From: M2408 sp044348665
GTDB lineage: Bacteria > Bacteroidota > Bacteroidia > Flavobacteriales_D > Crocinitomicaceae
Reading direction: 5' to 3'
DNA length: 22,049 bases
Assembly: GCA_044348665.1 (NCBI GenBank)
Contig: JBIKSI010000047.1
Span: 1 to 22,049 of the forward strand
The notes under the pieces were generated by a model. It had not been told where the DNA came from. It saw only the letters and a list, made by a program, of their open reading frames with translations, and made no database searches. The translations under genes and the position numbers were made by a program. Below are positions 7,075-14,944 of the stretch, in pieces. Position 1 is the stretch's first letter. Each line of letters opens with the position of its first letter.

Positions 7075-8565
7075 ATGAGAAAACACGATGTCTTAGTTGC
7101 CGCAAGTGCACTACTTTTTACAATTTTATTCTACGAACAAGCTGCGGGAATAAACTATTTGATTTTTACCCTAATTTATGGACTAGTAAATATTTCTATT
7201 AACAAAAATAACCTGTCAAAAAGGTGGTACTATGCCTTTGCCATAAATTTTCTAACTGCTTTAAATATTTTTATTGTCCACACTGATTTATCTATTTTTG
7301 CATGGTATTTTTCTTTCATTGTTAATATTGGTAAGGCTTTTGAATTAAAAAATACATTTTTATTCAATTTGTATATAAGTTTTGCATCTCCAATTAGTGC
7401 TTTTGAAAAAGTTTACAAAAGATACTTTTATCGCGAAAAAAGTGAATCAAAAAGTAACAAGTTAATTTATTTAGCAGCCATCTTTGTAAGCTTTCTACTA
7501 ATTATATTATTTTTCTTTTTGTACAAAGGAGCCAACCCTTTATTTTCTGATTTCACAAATAAAATAAATTTTGATTGGTTGGATCTGCCAATTGTTTTTT
7601 TCACCATATTCGGATTTTTTCTCTTATTCACCCTCGTTAATCCATATATTGACTTAAAATTAACTGCATGGGACAGCGAAAAATTTGATAATAAGCTGCA
7701 AGAAGATGAAGATCAAAACACAGACGCGAAGAAATTTGTTAGCATCATTGCGATTTCCGTCTTCTTTTGTCTGAATTTGATGCTATTGATTCTTAATTCG
7801 CTTGATGTCAATAGTTTATTCATAATGGAAAAATTACCAACAAACATATTCATTTCAGATTTTCTGCATTTCGCAGTAACCTGTATTGTGGTTTCAATCT
7901 TTTTAGCAATTGGATTAATTATTGGTATTCAACAAGTTAAAATAAAAAACAAGTTAATTAAAACTTTAATTTACGCATGGATTGTTCAAAACTCCCTAAT
8001 GGTTTTTAATACTTCAATAAGAAACTACTGGTATTCTTTCAATCAAATCACCTATTTACGCATTGGGGTTTTTGTGTTCTTGTTTCTCTCCCTCATTGGA
8101 CTCATTTACACCGCAAAAAGTATTTATTCAAAAAGAAATTATTGGTTTAACATCAATCTAAATTTTCAAACATGGTTTTATATGTTAATTTTTTGTTCGT
8201 TTTTCCCTTGGGACAGATTAATTACTAAACACAATTTATCCTACCAAAAAGTAGACGAAATTGATCTTGCTCATCTGAATTCCCTGTCCTCAAACAATGT
8301 TGATTTAATGTATGAGTTTTTCAAAAAACACCCTTCCTTATTCAACGAATACGGATATTATAGATCGAGTTTAAAAGATGAACTTTTAGCAAAAAGAAAA
8401 ATATTTTTTTGGAAAATGAAAAATTCAACCTGGCAAAGTTTCAACTTAATGGACCAAAATATTACAAAGAAGATTGTAAATTCAATACAAAATGACAGAA
8501 ATTCAAAAAAGAAAAGTACTAAAAATCAAAATAATCGAACCTCTGATAAGATAAATGAAAGGTAA
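7075..8565 (+). CDS. DUF4173/DUF4153-like multi-pass membrane protein
   Basis: From the ATG at 7075 the protein has 496 residues with about ten or more hydrophobic membrane segments, from residue 7 to about 375, and a basic, Lys/Asn-rich hydrophilic tail (NSKKKSTKNQNNRTS). The stretch RNYWYSFNQITYLRIGVF in the last third resembles the conserved core of DUF4173 proteins (form Y-G-L-T-x-x-R). Function is unknown for the family. A TTG at 7015 would give a longer frame, but it lies upstream of the candidate operator and would make the operator part of the coding sequence, so the ATG at 7075 is preferred. It follows the winged-helix gene by 68 bases and may be either the third gene of that operon or driven from its own regulated promoter. 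Confidence 0.75.
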   Translation: MRKHDVLVAASALLFTILFYEQAAGINYLIFTLIYGLVNISINKNNLSKRWYYAFAINFLTALNIFIVHTDLSIFAWYFSFIVNIGKAFELKNTFLFNLYISFASPISAFEKVYKRYFYREKSESKSNKLIYLAAIFVSFLLIILFFFLYKGANPLFSDFTNKINFDWLDLPIVFFTIFGFFLLFTLVNPYIDLKLTAWDSEKFDNKLQEDEDQNTDAKKFVSIIAISVFFCLNLMLLILNSLDVNSLFIMEKLPTNIFISDFLHFAVTCIVVSIFLAIGLIIGIQQVKIKNKLIKTLIYAWIVQNSLMVFNTSIRNYWYSFNQITYLRIGVFVFLFLSLIGLIYTAKSIYSKRNYWFNINLNFQTWFYMLIFCSFFPWDRLITKHNLSYQKVDEIDLAHLNSLSSNNVDLMYEFFKKHPSLFNEYGYYRSSLKDELLAKRKIFFWKMKNSTWQSFNLMDQNITKKIVNSIQNDRNSKKKSTKNQNNRTSDKINER

Positions 8566-8632
8566 GTTGCATAATTTCTCAATAGGAATATAACTTATTT
8601 TATTTTTTTAGCGAAATTTAGTCTTTTATTAT

Positions 8633-8640
8633 TATTTTTG
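8633..8640 (+). promoter_or_regulatory. -7 box of the aldolase gene
   Basis: TATTTTTG fits TAnnTTTG and ends 25 bases before the aldolase ATG at 8666. The surrounding region is very T-rich, so the match is less significant than usual, and no TTG is present at the -33 distance. Confidence 0.4.
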
Positions 8641-8665
8641 CAGGCTAAAAGTTAATTTATAATCT

Positions 8666-9733
8666 ATGTCTCATAACATCAAGCCTGGCGTTGCTACAGG
8701 AGATCAAGTTCAAGAAATTTTTAGATACGCGAAAGAAAAAGCCTTTGCTTTACCTGCTGTAAATGTAACGGGTTCAAGTACAGTTAACTCAGTGATGGAA
8801 ACTGCTGCTAAACTAAATGCTCCAGTAATTATTCAATTTTCAAATGGTGGAGCACATTTCAATGCAGGAAAAAGTTTATCCAATGAAAATGAAAAAGCTG
8901 CCATTGCAGGAGCTGTAACAGGCGCTAAACATGTACATGAATTGGCTGAATTGTATGGAGCAACAGTAATTTTACATACCGATCACTGTGCGAAAAAATT
9001 GTTGCCTTGGATTGATGGTTTGTTGGATGCAAGTGAGAAATTTTTCGCTGAAACTGGAAAACCTTTGTATAGTTCACACATGATCGATTTATCTGAGGAA
9101 CCAATTGAAGAAAACATTGAAATTTGTAAAAAATACTTGGAAAGAATGTCTAAAATGGGCATGACTTTAGAGATTGAATTAGGAATAACTGGTGGAGAGG
9201 AAGATGGAGTCGATAATTCAGATGTTGACAGTTCAAAATTGTACACTCAACCATCAGAAGTTGCTTATGCTTACGAGGAATTAATGAAAATTAGTCCACG
9301 TTTTACAATTGCCGCTGCATTTGGAAATGTTCACGGAGTTTACAAACCAGGAAATGTAAAATTAACTCCTGTTATTTTGAAAAATTCTCAAGATTTTGTT
9401 CAAAATAAATTCAATACGGGACATAATCCAGTAGATTTTGTATTTCACGGAGGTTCAGGTTCAACTTTAGAAGAAATTCGTGAGGCAATTGGTTACGGTG
9501 TAATCAAAATGAATTTAGATACTGATTTGCAATTTGCCTATACCGAAGGAGTTCGCGATTACATGACTTCCAAAATTGAATATTTACGCACACAAATCGG
9601 AAATCCTGACGGAGACGATCAACCAAATAAAAAACATTACGATCCAAGAAAATGGATTAGAGAAGGTGAGTTAACTTTCGTGAAAAGATTAACGCAAGCG
9701 TTCGAAGACCTAAATAATGTAAATACTTTATAA
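8666..9733 (+). CDS. fbaA: Class II fructose-bisphosphate aldolase
   Basis: The 355-residue enzyme reversibly cleaves fructose-1,6-bisphosphate to dihydroxyacetone phosphate and glyceraldehyde-3-phosphate in the cytoplasm, serving glycolysis and gluconeogenesis. It is the long, class IIA (E. coli FbaA) type. Zinc-site and catalytic residues are all seen: HTDHC with catalytic Asp106 and His107, Glu171 in EIELG, His223 in FGNVHG, and His261 in FHGGSGS; the phosphate-binding NLDTD motif is at 283-287. The length and the conserved N-terminus (GVATGDQVQEIF) support the start at 8666. The accD gene follows in the same direction after 78 bases, an order I recall from other Bacteroidota, and no promoter is visible between them, so they are probably co-transcribed. 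Confidence 0.95.
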   Translation: MSHNIKPGVATGDQVQEIFRYAKEKAFALPAVNVTGSSTVNSVMETAAKLNAPVIIQFSNGGAHFNAGKSLSNENEKAAIAGAVTGAKHVHELAELYGATVILHTDHCAKKLLPWIDGLLDASEKFFAETGKPLYSSHMIDLSEEPIEENIEICKKYLERMSKMGMTLEIELGITGGEEDGVDNSDVDSSKLYTQPSEVAYAYEELMKISPRFTIAAAFGNVHGVYKPGNVKLTPVILKNSQDFVQNKFNTGHNPVDFVFHGGSGSTLEEIREAIGYGVIKMNLDTDLQFAYTEGVRDYMTSKIEYLRTQIGNPDGDDQPNKKHYDPRKWIREGELTFVKRLTQAFEDLNNVNTL

Positions 9734-9748
9734 TTAGTGAAAAGTTTA

Positions 9749-9783
9749 GAGTGAAGAGTGAAAAACCAAAACACTCTTAACTC
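9749..9783 (+). repeat. Hairpin-forming inverted repeat between fbaA and accD
   Basis: Arms GAGTGAAGAGTG (9749-9760) and CACTCTTAACTC (9772-9783) pair with one mismatch across an 11-base A-rich loop. It starts 16 bases after the aldolase stop. No T-run follows, so it is not a standard terminator; it could stabilise the fbaA transcript end or modulate the flow into accD. Confidence 0.6.
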
Positions 9784-9804
9784 ATAACTCTTAACTCTTA
9801 ACTT
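9777..9804 (+). repeat. Four tandem 7-bp repeats (TTAACTC type)
   Basis: The sequence reads TTAACTC, ATAACTC, TTAACTC, TTAACTT in direct succession, ending eight bases before the accD ATG at 9812. It overlaps the right arm of the hairpin at 9749-9783. Short dispersed repeats built from TTAACTC-like units occur between genes in other flavobacterial genomes as far as I recall; this looks like a member of that kind. Confidence 0.65.
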
Positions 9805-9811
9805 AAAAAGA

Positions 9812-10657
9812 ATGAGCTGGTTTAAAAGAAATAAAGAAGGAATTACCACATCTACAAAGGAGAAAAAAGAAACTCCTGAAGGTTTATGGCACAAATGTAA
9901 CAACTGCAAAACAGTATTTACGCAGGCAGATTTTGAAAAAAACTCTTATGTTTGTGACAGATGTTCATACCATGAAAGAATTGGTTCAGAAGAATATTTT
10001 GAAATCCTATTTGATGATAAAAAATATACTGAATTAGATGCTGACTTATCATCAGGCGATCCTTTAAAATTCACGGATACTAAAAAATACGTAGATCGAA
10101 TTAAGGCTACTCAAAAAAGTACTGGATTAAAAGATGCTATTCGCACCGCTTACGGAAAAACAGATGGAATGGATTTTGTTATCGCTGCGATGGATTTTAG
10201 CTTTATCGGTGGTTCTATGGGTTCAGTAATGGGTGAAAAAATCGCTCGTGCAATTGATAAAGCTATTGAATTAAAAGCTCCATTTATGATTATTTCGAAA
10301 TCTGGTGGTGCTCGAATGATGGAAGCAGGATTCTCCTTGATGCAAATGGCGAAAGTAAGTGGAAAACTAGGACAATTGTCTGAAAATAAATTGCCTTATA
10401 TCTCTTTTTTAACCGATCCAACAACAGGTGGTGTAACTGCATCTTTTGCCATGTTAGGTGATTTAAATATAGCTGAACCAAATGCACTTATTGCTTTTGC
10501 TGGTCCTCGTGTTGTAAAAGAAACAATTGGTCGTGATTTACCAGAAGGATTTCAAACTTCAGAATTTGTTTTGGAACATGGTTTCCTGGATTACATAGTG
10601 GATCGAACGGAATTGAAAACAAAACTTTCACATACCTTAAAACTTTTATTAAATTAA
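9812..10657 (+). CDS. accD: Acetyl-CoA carboxylase carboxyltransferase, beta subunit
   Basis: The 281-residue protein is the beta half of the carboxyltransferase that moves the carboxyl group from carboxybiotin to acetyl-CoA, making malonyl-CoA for fatty acid synthesis; it works as an alpha2beta2 complex with AccA. A four-cysteine zinc ribbon is present at C29, C32, C48 and C51 (KCNNC and VCDRC). The crotonase-like core follows, with FSFIGGSMGSVMGEK, SGGARMMEAG, LTDPTTGGVTASFA and AFAGPRVV, all family landmarks. Length is normal. The accA partner gene is not in this window. It most likely shares a transcript with fbaA, and its transcript ends at the hairpin at 10663-10697. Confidence 0.95.
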   Translation: MSWFKRNKEGITTSTKEKKETPEGLWHKCNNCKTVFTQADFEKNSYVCDRCSYHERIGSEEYFEILFDDKKYTELDADLSSGDPLKFTDTKKYVDRIKATQKSTGLKDAIRTAYGKTDGMDFVIAAMDFSFIGGSMGSVMGEKIARAIDKAIELKAPFMIISKSGGARMMEAGFSLMQMAKVSGKLGQLSENKLPYISFLTDPTTGGVTASFAMLGDLNIAEPNALIAFAGPRVVKETIGRDLPEGFQTSEFVLEHGFLDYIVDRTELKTKLSHTLKLLLN

Positions 10658-10662
10658 TATTT

Positions 10663-10697
10663 AAAAATGAGTAAGTCACACAGATTTACTCATTTTT
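10663..10697 (+). terminator. Terminator hairpin after accD
   Basis: A perfect 12-bp stem, AAAAATGAGTAA (10663-10674) with TTACTCATTTTT (10686-10697), and an 11-base loop lie five bases after the accD stop codon. The 3' arm ends in five T. The start of the next gene is only 12 bases later, so that gene must be read through or have a promoter inside this hairpin region. Confidence 0.75.
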
Positions 10698-10709
10698 GTT
10701 TAAAATACA

Positions 10710-12461
10710 TTGCAATTGAACCCAATAGAAACATACAATTCCTATTTAACTGAAAATAAAACTCTACTTACTGAAACTAAAAGCAAAATCAGAATTTTAA
10801 GTTTGATTCGTTTGACGATTTTTGTATCATTCGCTCTTCTTGCTTATTTTCTTTGGGGAAAACACCTTTATTTCGCTCTTTCAATTTTTGCAGGGATTGT
10901 TTCCTTTCTAATTAGTGTCAACTTTTGGGTAAATTTGAATTTGCAGAAGGAAAAAATTGAACAAAAAATTAAATTTATTTTTGCTGAAATTCAAGTAATT
11001 ACATCAAATAAAAGCGAATACGACTCCGGTAGTGAATTTAACGACCCAAAACATGCTTTTTCCAACGATTTAGATTTTTTTGCTAAAAATGGAATATTTG
11101 CTTTTTTAAACAGAACAACTTCCTTTATCGGAAAACAAAAATTATCAGAAATACTTTTGAATGGAAGTTTAAATCCAGAAAAAACCAACAAACAAATTGA
11201 ATATTATTCAAAAATGACTGATTGGATGCTTGATTTCAGAGTTGCAGGTTCAATCACAAGTCGTGAAAAAGCGTATTCAAAATTAATTTCCAATTTCTCA
11301 AAAATAAGTTTCAAAAATCCTTCTTGGATAAAGGTTTTTGCCTATTTGATTCCGCTTTTTTCTATCTCAGCAATTAGCTTAGATTATGTTAATTTAATTT
11401 CTTCTTCCATTTCGGGTTTGGTTTTGGTTTGTTGCATGTTACCCATTGGATTTGCAGTAAAAGAAACCAATTTATGGTCTAGCACTATCAGTGAATACGA
11501 ACCAAAAATAAATTCGATTTTAGACCAATTGATTCTTCTCAGTAAATTAAAAATTGAAGAGGAAAATACAGACTTTCAACTTATTGAACAGAAATTTAAA
11601 CAATGGAAAAAAATCTCCAAACGATTTGATTTACGACTCAATATTGTAGTTTCAATTCCATTAAATTTATTTTTTGCCTGGGATTTTCATCAGCGTTTAG
11701 CCATAGAAAAATGGATGATTGAAAATGCAGATTCACTCACTGAATGGGAAAATAAATTGGCACAAATTGAGGTACTTATCTCTGGTGCAACGACCTATTT
11801 TAATGAACAAAGCAATTGCATGTTTGGACAAATCCATGATTCAAAAACCTTTATTTGCAAAGAAATTTCTCATCCCTTAATCGCTAAAAAGAAATGTATT
11901 TCAAACGACTTCTATTTGAAGGAAAGTGAAAATTTCTACATTTTAACAGGTCCTAATATGGCTGGGAAAAGTACCTATTTAAGATCAATCGGAATTAATA
12001 TTGTCTTTGCGAACGCAGGATTTCCAGTTTTTGCAAAAGAATTTAGTATACCAAAAATCAATTTATTCTCAAGCATGAGAACTTCCGATGATTTATCCAA
12101 TGAAAGTTCCTATTTCCATGCAGAATTAACACGTCTAAAACAATTAAAAGATTCAATTGTCCCTGAAAGTCAATTGTTTGTGTTACTTGATGAAATTTTG
12201 AAAGGAACAAATAGTAAAGATAAGGAAGAAGGTTCAAAAAAATTCCTTCAAAAACTAAAAACATTAGGAGCAAAAGGAATTATTGCTACGCATGACTTGT
12301 CTTTATGTGAACTTAGCAAAATTGATTCAGCTTTTACAAACTACTATTTTGACTCTACAATCGAAGGCAATGAATTGTCATTTGATTACCGATTAAAAAA
12401 TGGTATCTGTCAAAATATGAATGCATCATTTTTGTTAAAAAAAATGGGACTAATTGATTAA
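10710..12461 (+). CDS. MutS-related ATPase with membrane segments
   Basis: The protein has up to 583 residues. The C-terminal third is the MutS ATPase domain: Walker A GPNMAGKST at 414-422, FSSMRTSDDL, SYFHAELTRLK, Walker B LFVLLDEILKGTN and the ATHDLSL switch. The mismatch-recognition domains of MutS (domain I with F-x-E) are absent. Instead there are two pairs of hydrophobic segments, at about 30-70 (ISVNFWVNL follows) and about 210-250, so the protein is probably anchored in the inner membrane. Such shortened MutS-like proteins are known from Bacteroidota but their function is not established; ordinary mismatch repair is unlikely. No ATG fits the conserved N-terminus; the start is TTG at 10710, or TTG at 10716, since a TAA at 10701 closes the frame upstream. 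Confidence 0.85.
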   Translation: MQLNPIETYNSYLTENKTLLTETKSKIRILSLIRLTIFVSFALLAYFLWGKHLYFALSIFAGIVSFLISVNFWVNLNLQKEKIEQKIKFIFAEIQVITSNKSEYDSGSEFNDPKHAFSNDLDFFAKNGIFAFLNRTTSFIGKQKLSEILLNGSLNPEKTNKQIEYYSKMTDWMLDFRVAGSITSREKAYSKLISNFSKISFKNPSWIKVFAYLIPLFSISAISLDYVNLISSSISGLVLVCCMLPIGFAVKETNLWSSTISEYEPKINSILDQLILLSKLKIEEENTDFQLIEQKFKQWKKISKRFDLRLNIVVSIPLNLFFAWDFHQRLAIEKWMIENADSLTEWENKLAQIEVLISGATTYFNEQSNCMFGQIHDSKTFICKEISHPLIAKKKCISNDFYLKESENFYILTGPNMAGKSTYLRSIGINIVFANAGFPVFAKEFSIPKINLFSSMRTSDDLSNESSYFHAELTRLKQLKDSIVPESQLFVLLDEILKGTNSKDKEEGSKKFLQKLKTLGAKGIIATHDLSLCELSKIDSAFTNYYFDSTIEGNELSFDYRLKNGICQNMNASFLLKKMGLID

Positions 12462-12511
12462 AATAAATAAAGATATTGTGCTTTTTAGCTGCAATTTCTT
12501 TATTTTATTTT

Positions 12512-12519
12512 TAGCTTTG
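12512..12519 (+). promoter_or_regulatory. -7 box of the aminotransferase gene
   Basis: TAGCTTTG matches TAnnTTTG exactly and ends 15 bases before the ATG at 12535. No TTG is seen 19-21 bases upstream. The implied leader is about ten bases. Confidence 0.5.
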
Positions 12520-12534
12520 TAAAAAAATAATGCA

Positions 12535-13728
12535 ATGATACAATTATCTAAACGATTAGAAGCAATGGAAGAGTCTGCCACTTTGGCGATGTCTCGAATT
12601 TCAAGAGAATTAAAGGCTCAAGGAAAAGATATAATTTCTTTAAGTTTGGGTGAACCAGATTTTCATACTCCTGAGTTTATCAAAGATGCTGCAAAGGAAG
12701 CAATGGATCAAAATTACACAACCTACACTCCTGTTTCAGGTTACGATGATTTAAGAGAAGCAATTGCAGAAAAATTTAAGCGTGATAATGGACTTTCGTA
12801 CACAAAAGATCAAATTGTTGTTTCAACTGGAGCAAAACAATCGATAGCAAATGTAGTATTAAGTTGCATTAATCCTGGCGATGAGGTAATAATTCCTGCT
12901 CCATATTGGGTTTCTTATGTGGAAATTGTAAAAGTTTCTGAAGGCGTTCCTGTGGTAATTTCCGCTACGATTGATACTGATTTTAAAATTACGGCGAAAC
13001 AATTAGAAGATGCCATCGGACCAAAAGCTAAGATGATAATTTTCTCAACACCTTGTAATCCAACTGGTTCAGTTTATACAAAAGAAGAATTAGGTGAATT
13101 GGCAAAGGTGATTGCTAAACATCCAAATATTGTTGTCATTGCCGATGAAATTTACGAACATATTAATTTTGCAGGTCACTATGCAAGTTTAGCTTCCTTT
13201 CCAGAGGTTTATGATCAAGTGGTTACTGTAAATGGAGTTTCGAAAGCCTGGGCGATGACAGGATGGAGACTTGGGTTCATAGGCGCACCAAAACACATTG
13301 CTGATGCTTGTAATAAAATTCAAGGTCAATTTACTTCTGGAACATGTTCAATCACTCAAAGAGCAGCAATTGCGGCAATGAAAGCGGACCCAAAGGTGTT
13401 AAACGAAATGATTGCGGCGTTTAAGAATAGACGAGATTTAGTCTTGAGTATTTTAAACACTATGCCAGGTGTCAAAACTAATGTTCCACAAGGTGCATTT
13501 TATGTTTTTCCAGATATTTCCTCCTTCTTTGGAAAATCTTACAACGGAACAACGATAAAAAATGCAGAAGATTTAAGTTTGTTTTTGCTGAGCGAAGCAC
13601 TTGTTGCTTTGGTAACAGGAGAGGCTTTTGGTGACGAAAATTGTATTAGAATTTCCTACGCAGCATCGGAGGAAACTTTGACGGAAGCGATGAATCGTGT
13701 AAAAGTTGCGCTTGCAAAATTAAACTAA
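12535..13728 (+). CDS. Pyridoxal-phosphate aminotransferase, class I (aspartate aminotransferase type)
   Basis: The 397-residue enzyme is a fold-type I, subgroup I-beta aminotransferase, close to bacterial aspartate aminotransferases: SLSLGEPDFHTP near the N-terminus, YTPVSGYDDLREAIA, STGAKQSIANV, the CNPTG motif with Asn175, ADEIYEHI with Asp204 and Tyr207, the Schiff-base Lys237 in NGVSKAWAMTGWRLGF with Arg245, and the substrate carboxylate Arg372 in CIRISYA. It probably transfers the amino group between aspartate or another amino acid and 2-oxoglutarate; some relatives use prephenate, so exact specificity is open. The start at 12535 gives the usual N-terminus (LSKRLEAMEESATLAMS). An ATG five bases earlier is in another frame. 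It has its own -7 box and may be co-transcribed with the DUF6526 gene 56 bases downstream. Confidence 0.93.
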   Translation: MIQLSKRLEAMEESATLAMSRISRELKAQGKDIISLSLGEPDFHTPEFIKDAAKEAMDQNYTTYTPVSGYDDLREAIAEKFKRDNGLSYTKDQIVVSTGAKQSIANVVLSCINPGDEVIIPAPYWVSYVEIVKVSEGVPVVISATIDTDFKITAKQLEDAIGPKAKMIIFSTPCNPTGSVYTKEELGELAKVIAKHPNIVVIADEIYEHINFAGHYASLASFPEVYDQVVTVNGVSKAWAMTGWRLGFIGAPKHIADACNKIQGQFTSGTCSITQRAAIAAMKADPKVLNEMIAAFKNRRDLVLSILNTMPGVKTNVPQGAFYVFPDISSFFGKSYNGTTIKNAEDLSLFLLSEALVALVTGEAFGDENCIRISYAASEETLTEAMNRVKVALAKLN

Positions 13729-13784
13729 TTAATTCTTTTAATAAAAGTTAAACTAATTATCATATTCGATGTTACTATAGTATT

Positions 13785-14213
13785 ATGCAAAATTACTCAA
13801 ATCATTCAAGGTTAAATCCTTTACACCATTTTACTATTATTCCACTTTCTATTTTCTTATTAATTTGGGTTGTAACAAAGTTTTTCAACTCAAATCATTC
13901 TTTAGCTGAGCAAATTTTTTACTCAGTCACTGCACTCTTAATTTTGCTTGTTGGTTTGATAACACGCTTATATGCCTTAAAAAATCAAGATCGTTTGATT
14001 AGAATGGAAATGCGTTTTCGCTATTTTGAATTAGCTGGCAAGTCTTTTTCTTCCATAGAAAATCAACTTAGTGTAAGTCAAATCATTGCGCTTCGTTTTG
14101 CTGGAGATGATGAATTACTTGATTTAATTGAACGTTCCTTAAACGAAAAGCTTAGTAGTAAGGAAATTAAAATGGCTATCAAAAACTGGAAAGCAGATTT
14201 GAATAGAGTGTAA
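13785..14213 (+). CDS. DUF6526-type membrane protein
   Basis: The 142-residue protein has two hydrophobic segments (about residues 17-36 and 44-65) and a cytoplasmic-looking alpha-helical tail. The opening MQNYSNHSRLNPLHHF and the middle stretch RLYALKNQDRLIRMEMRFRYFELAG are characteristic of DUF6526, a Bacteroidota-biased family without known function. The tail is rich in charged residues and shows leucines at helical spacing (LLDLIERSLNEKLSSKEIK). It follows the aminotransferase gene in the same direction; the link between them is only positional. The gene ends 14 bases before the convergent ABC ATPase gene, and no strong terminator is visible in that gap. Confidence 0.82.
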   Translation: MQNYSNHSRLNPLHHFTIIPLSIFLLIWVVTKFFNSNHSLAEQIFYSVTALLILLVGLITRLYALKNQDRLIRMEMRFRYFELAGKSFSSIENQLSVSQIIALRFAGDDELLDLIERSLNEKLSSKEIKMAIKNWKADLNRV

Positions 14214-14227
14214 TAACCTGAAATCGA

Positions 14228-14944
14228 TTATTCTTCACAAAAAGCAATCTCAATTAATTCTTGCTTTGTAATGTTGTTTTTTTCTTTCAAAATCATGGAT
14301 TTACTTCTCTCTTCCAGTATTAAAAAGTTGTTCTGAAATTCAAAACACAATTCCAAATCGTGGGTTGATTGAATAATACAAACTTTGCGTTCTTGTGCGA
14401 TTTTATTGAGAAGTAGCATTACTTTTTTGCGATTTGAATAATCTAAAAATGCACTTGGTTCGTCCAAGAGGATTAATTTTGATTCTTGAGCGAGCGCTTT
14501 TGCTATGGAAACTATTTGACGTTCACCATCGCTCATCTTTAGAGTGTCAATTTTTGCTAGATGGGCACAGTTTAGTTCTGTAAAAACTTGATTTACAAGT
14601 GTATAATCCTTTTCAGAATAAGACCCGAGAAAATTAGTGTATGGCGATCTTCCTAATAAAACATAATCTAAACCAGTCAAATGTTGAACACCATCAAATT
14701 TACTTGCCACAAAGGCTATAATTTTTGATTTTTCAAGTTGTTTTAGTTTTGAAAGATTTTTCTTTTCAATTGAAATTTCACCGGATAAAACTCGTAGGGA
14801 ACCTAAAATACTTTTGAAAAAGGTCGATTTTCCAGAACCGTTTTTCCCGACCAAAGAATAAACTTCTCCTTGCTTTAAATGCAATTGCTCAATGCGAATT
14901 AATGGCGAGGAATATCCAATTTCTATGTTTTTTAACTCAAGCAT
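14228..14944 (-). CDS. ABC importer ATPase, iron-chelate/heme/cobalamin class
   Basis: The ATPase subunit has 238 residues when started at 14944. Walker A is GKNGSGKST (33-41), signature MSDGERQ (137-143), Walker B LILLDEPS with Asp161 and Glu162, and the switch His195 in QSTHD. GRSPYTNFLG after the Q-loop region is typical of the FecE/HmuV/BtuD group. The usual Q-loop Gln is not seen at its position (VAS at 79-81). The start is taken at 14944 because its ATG shares one base with the TGA of the permease gene (TGATG), a usual sign of translational coupling; an upstream in-frame ATG at 14968 would overlap by 25 bases. The protein drives import with the permease and binding protein encoded just upstream. 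Confidence 0.9.
   Translation of the reverse strand: MLELKNIEIGYSSPLIRIEQLHLKQGEVYSLVGKNGSGKSTFFKSILGSLRVLSGEISIEKKNLSKLKQLEKSKIIAFVASKFDGVQHLTGLDYVLLGRSPYTNFLGSYSEKDYTLVNQVFTELNCAHLAKIDTLKMSDGERQIVSIAKALAQESKLILLDEPSAFLDYSNRKKVMLLLNKIAQERKVCIIQSTHDLELCFEFQNNFLILEERSKSMILKEKNNITKQELIEIAFCEE

Noticed and set aside
14214..14227. Terminator between the convergent DUF6526 and ABC ATPase genes
   Set aside because: The gap is 14 bases and only a five-base AATAA/TTATT pairing is visible, too weak to call.
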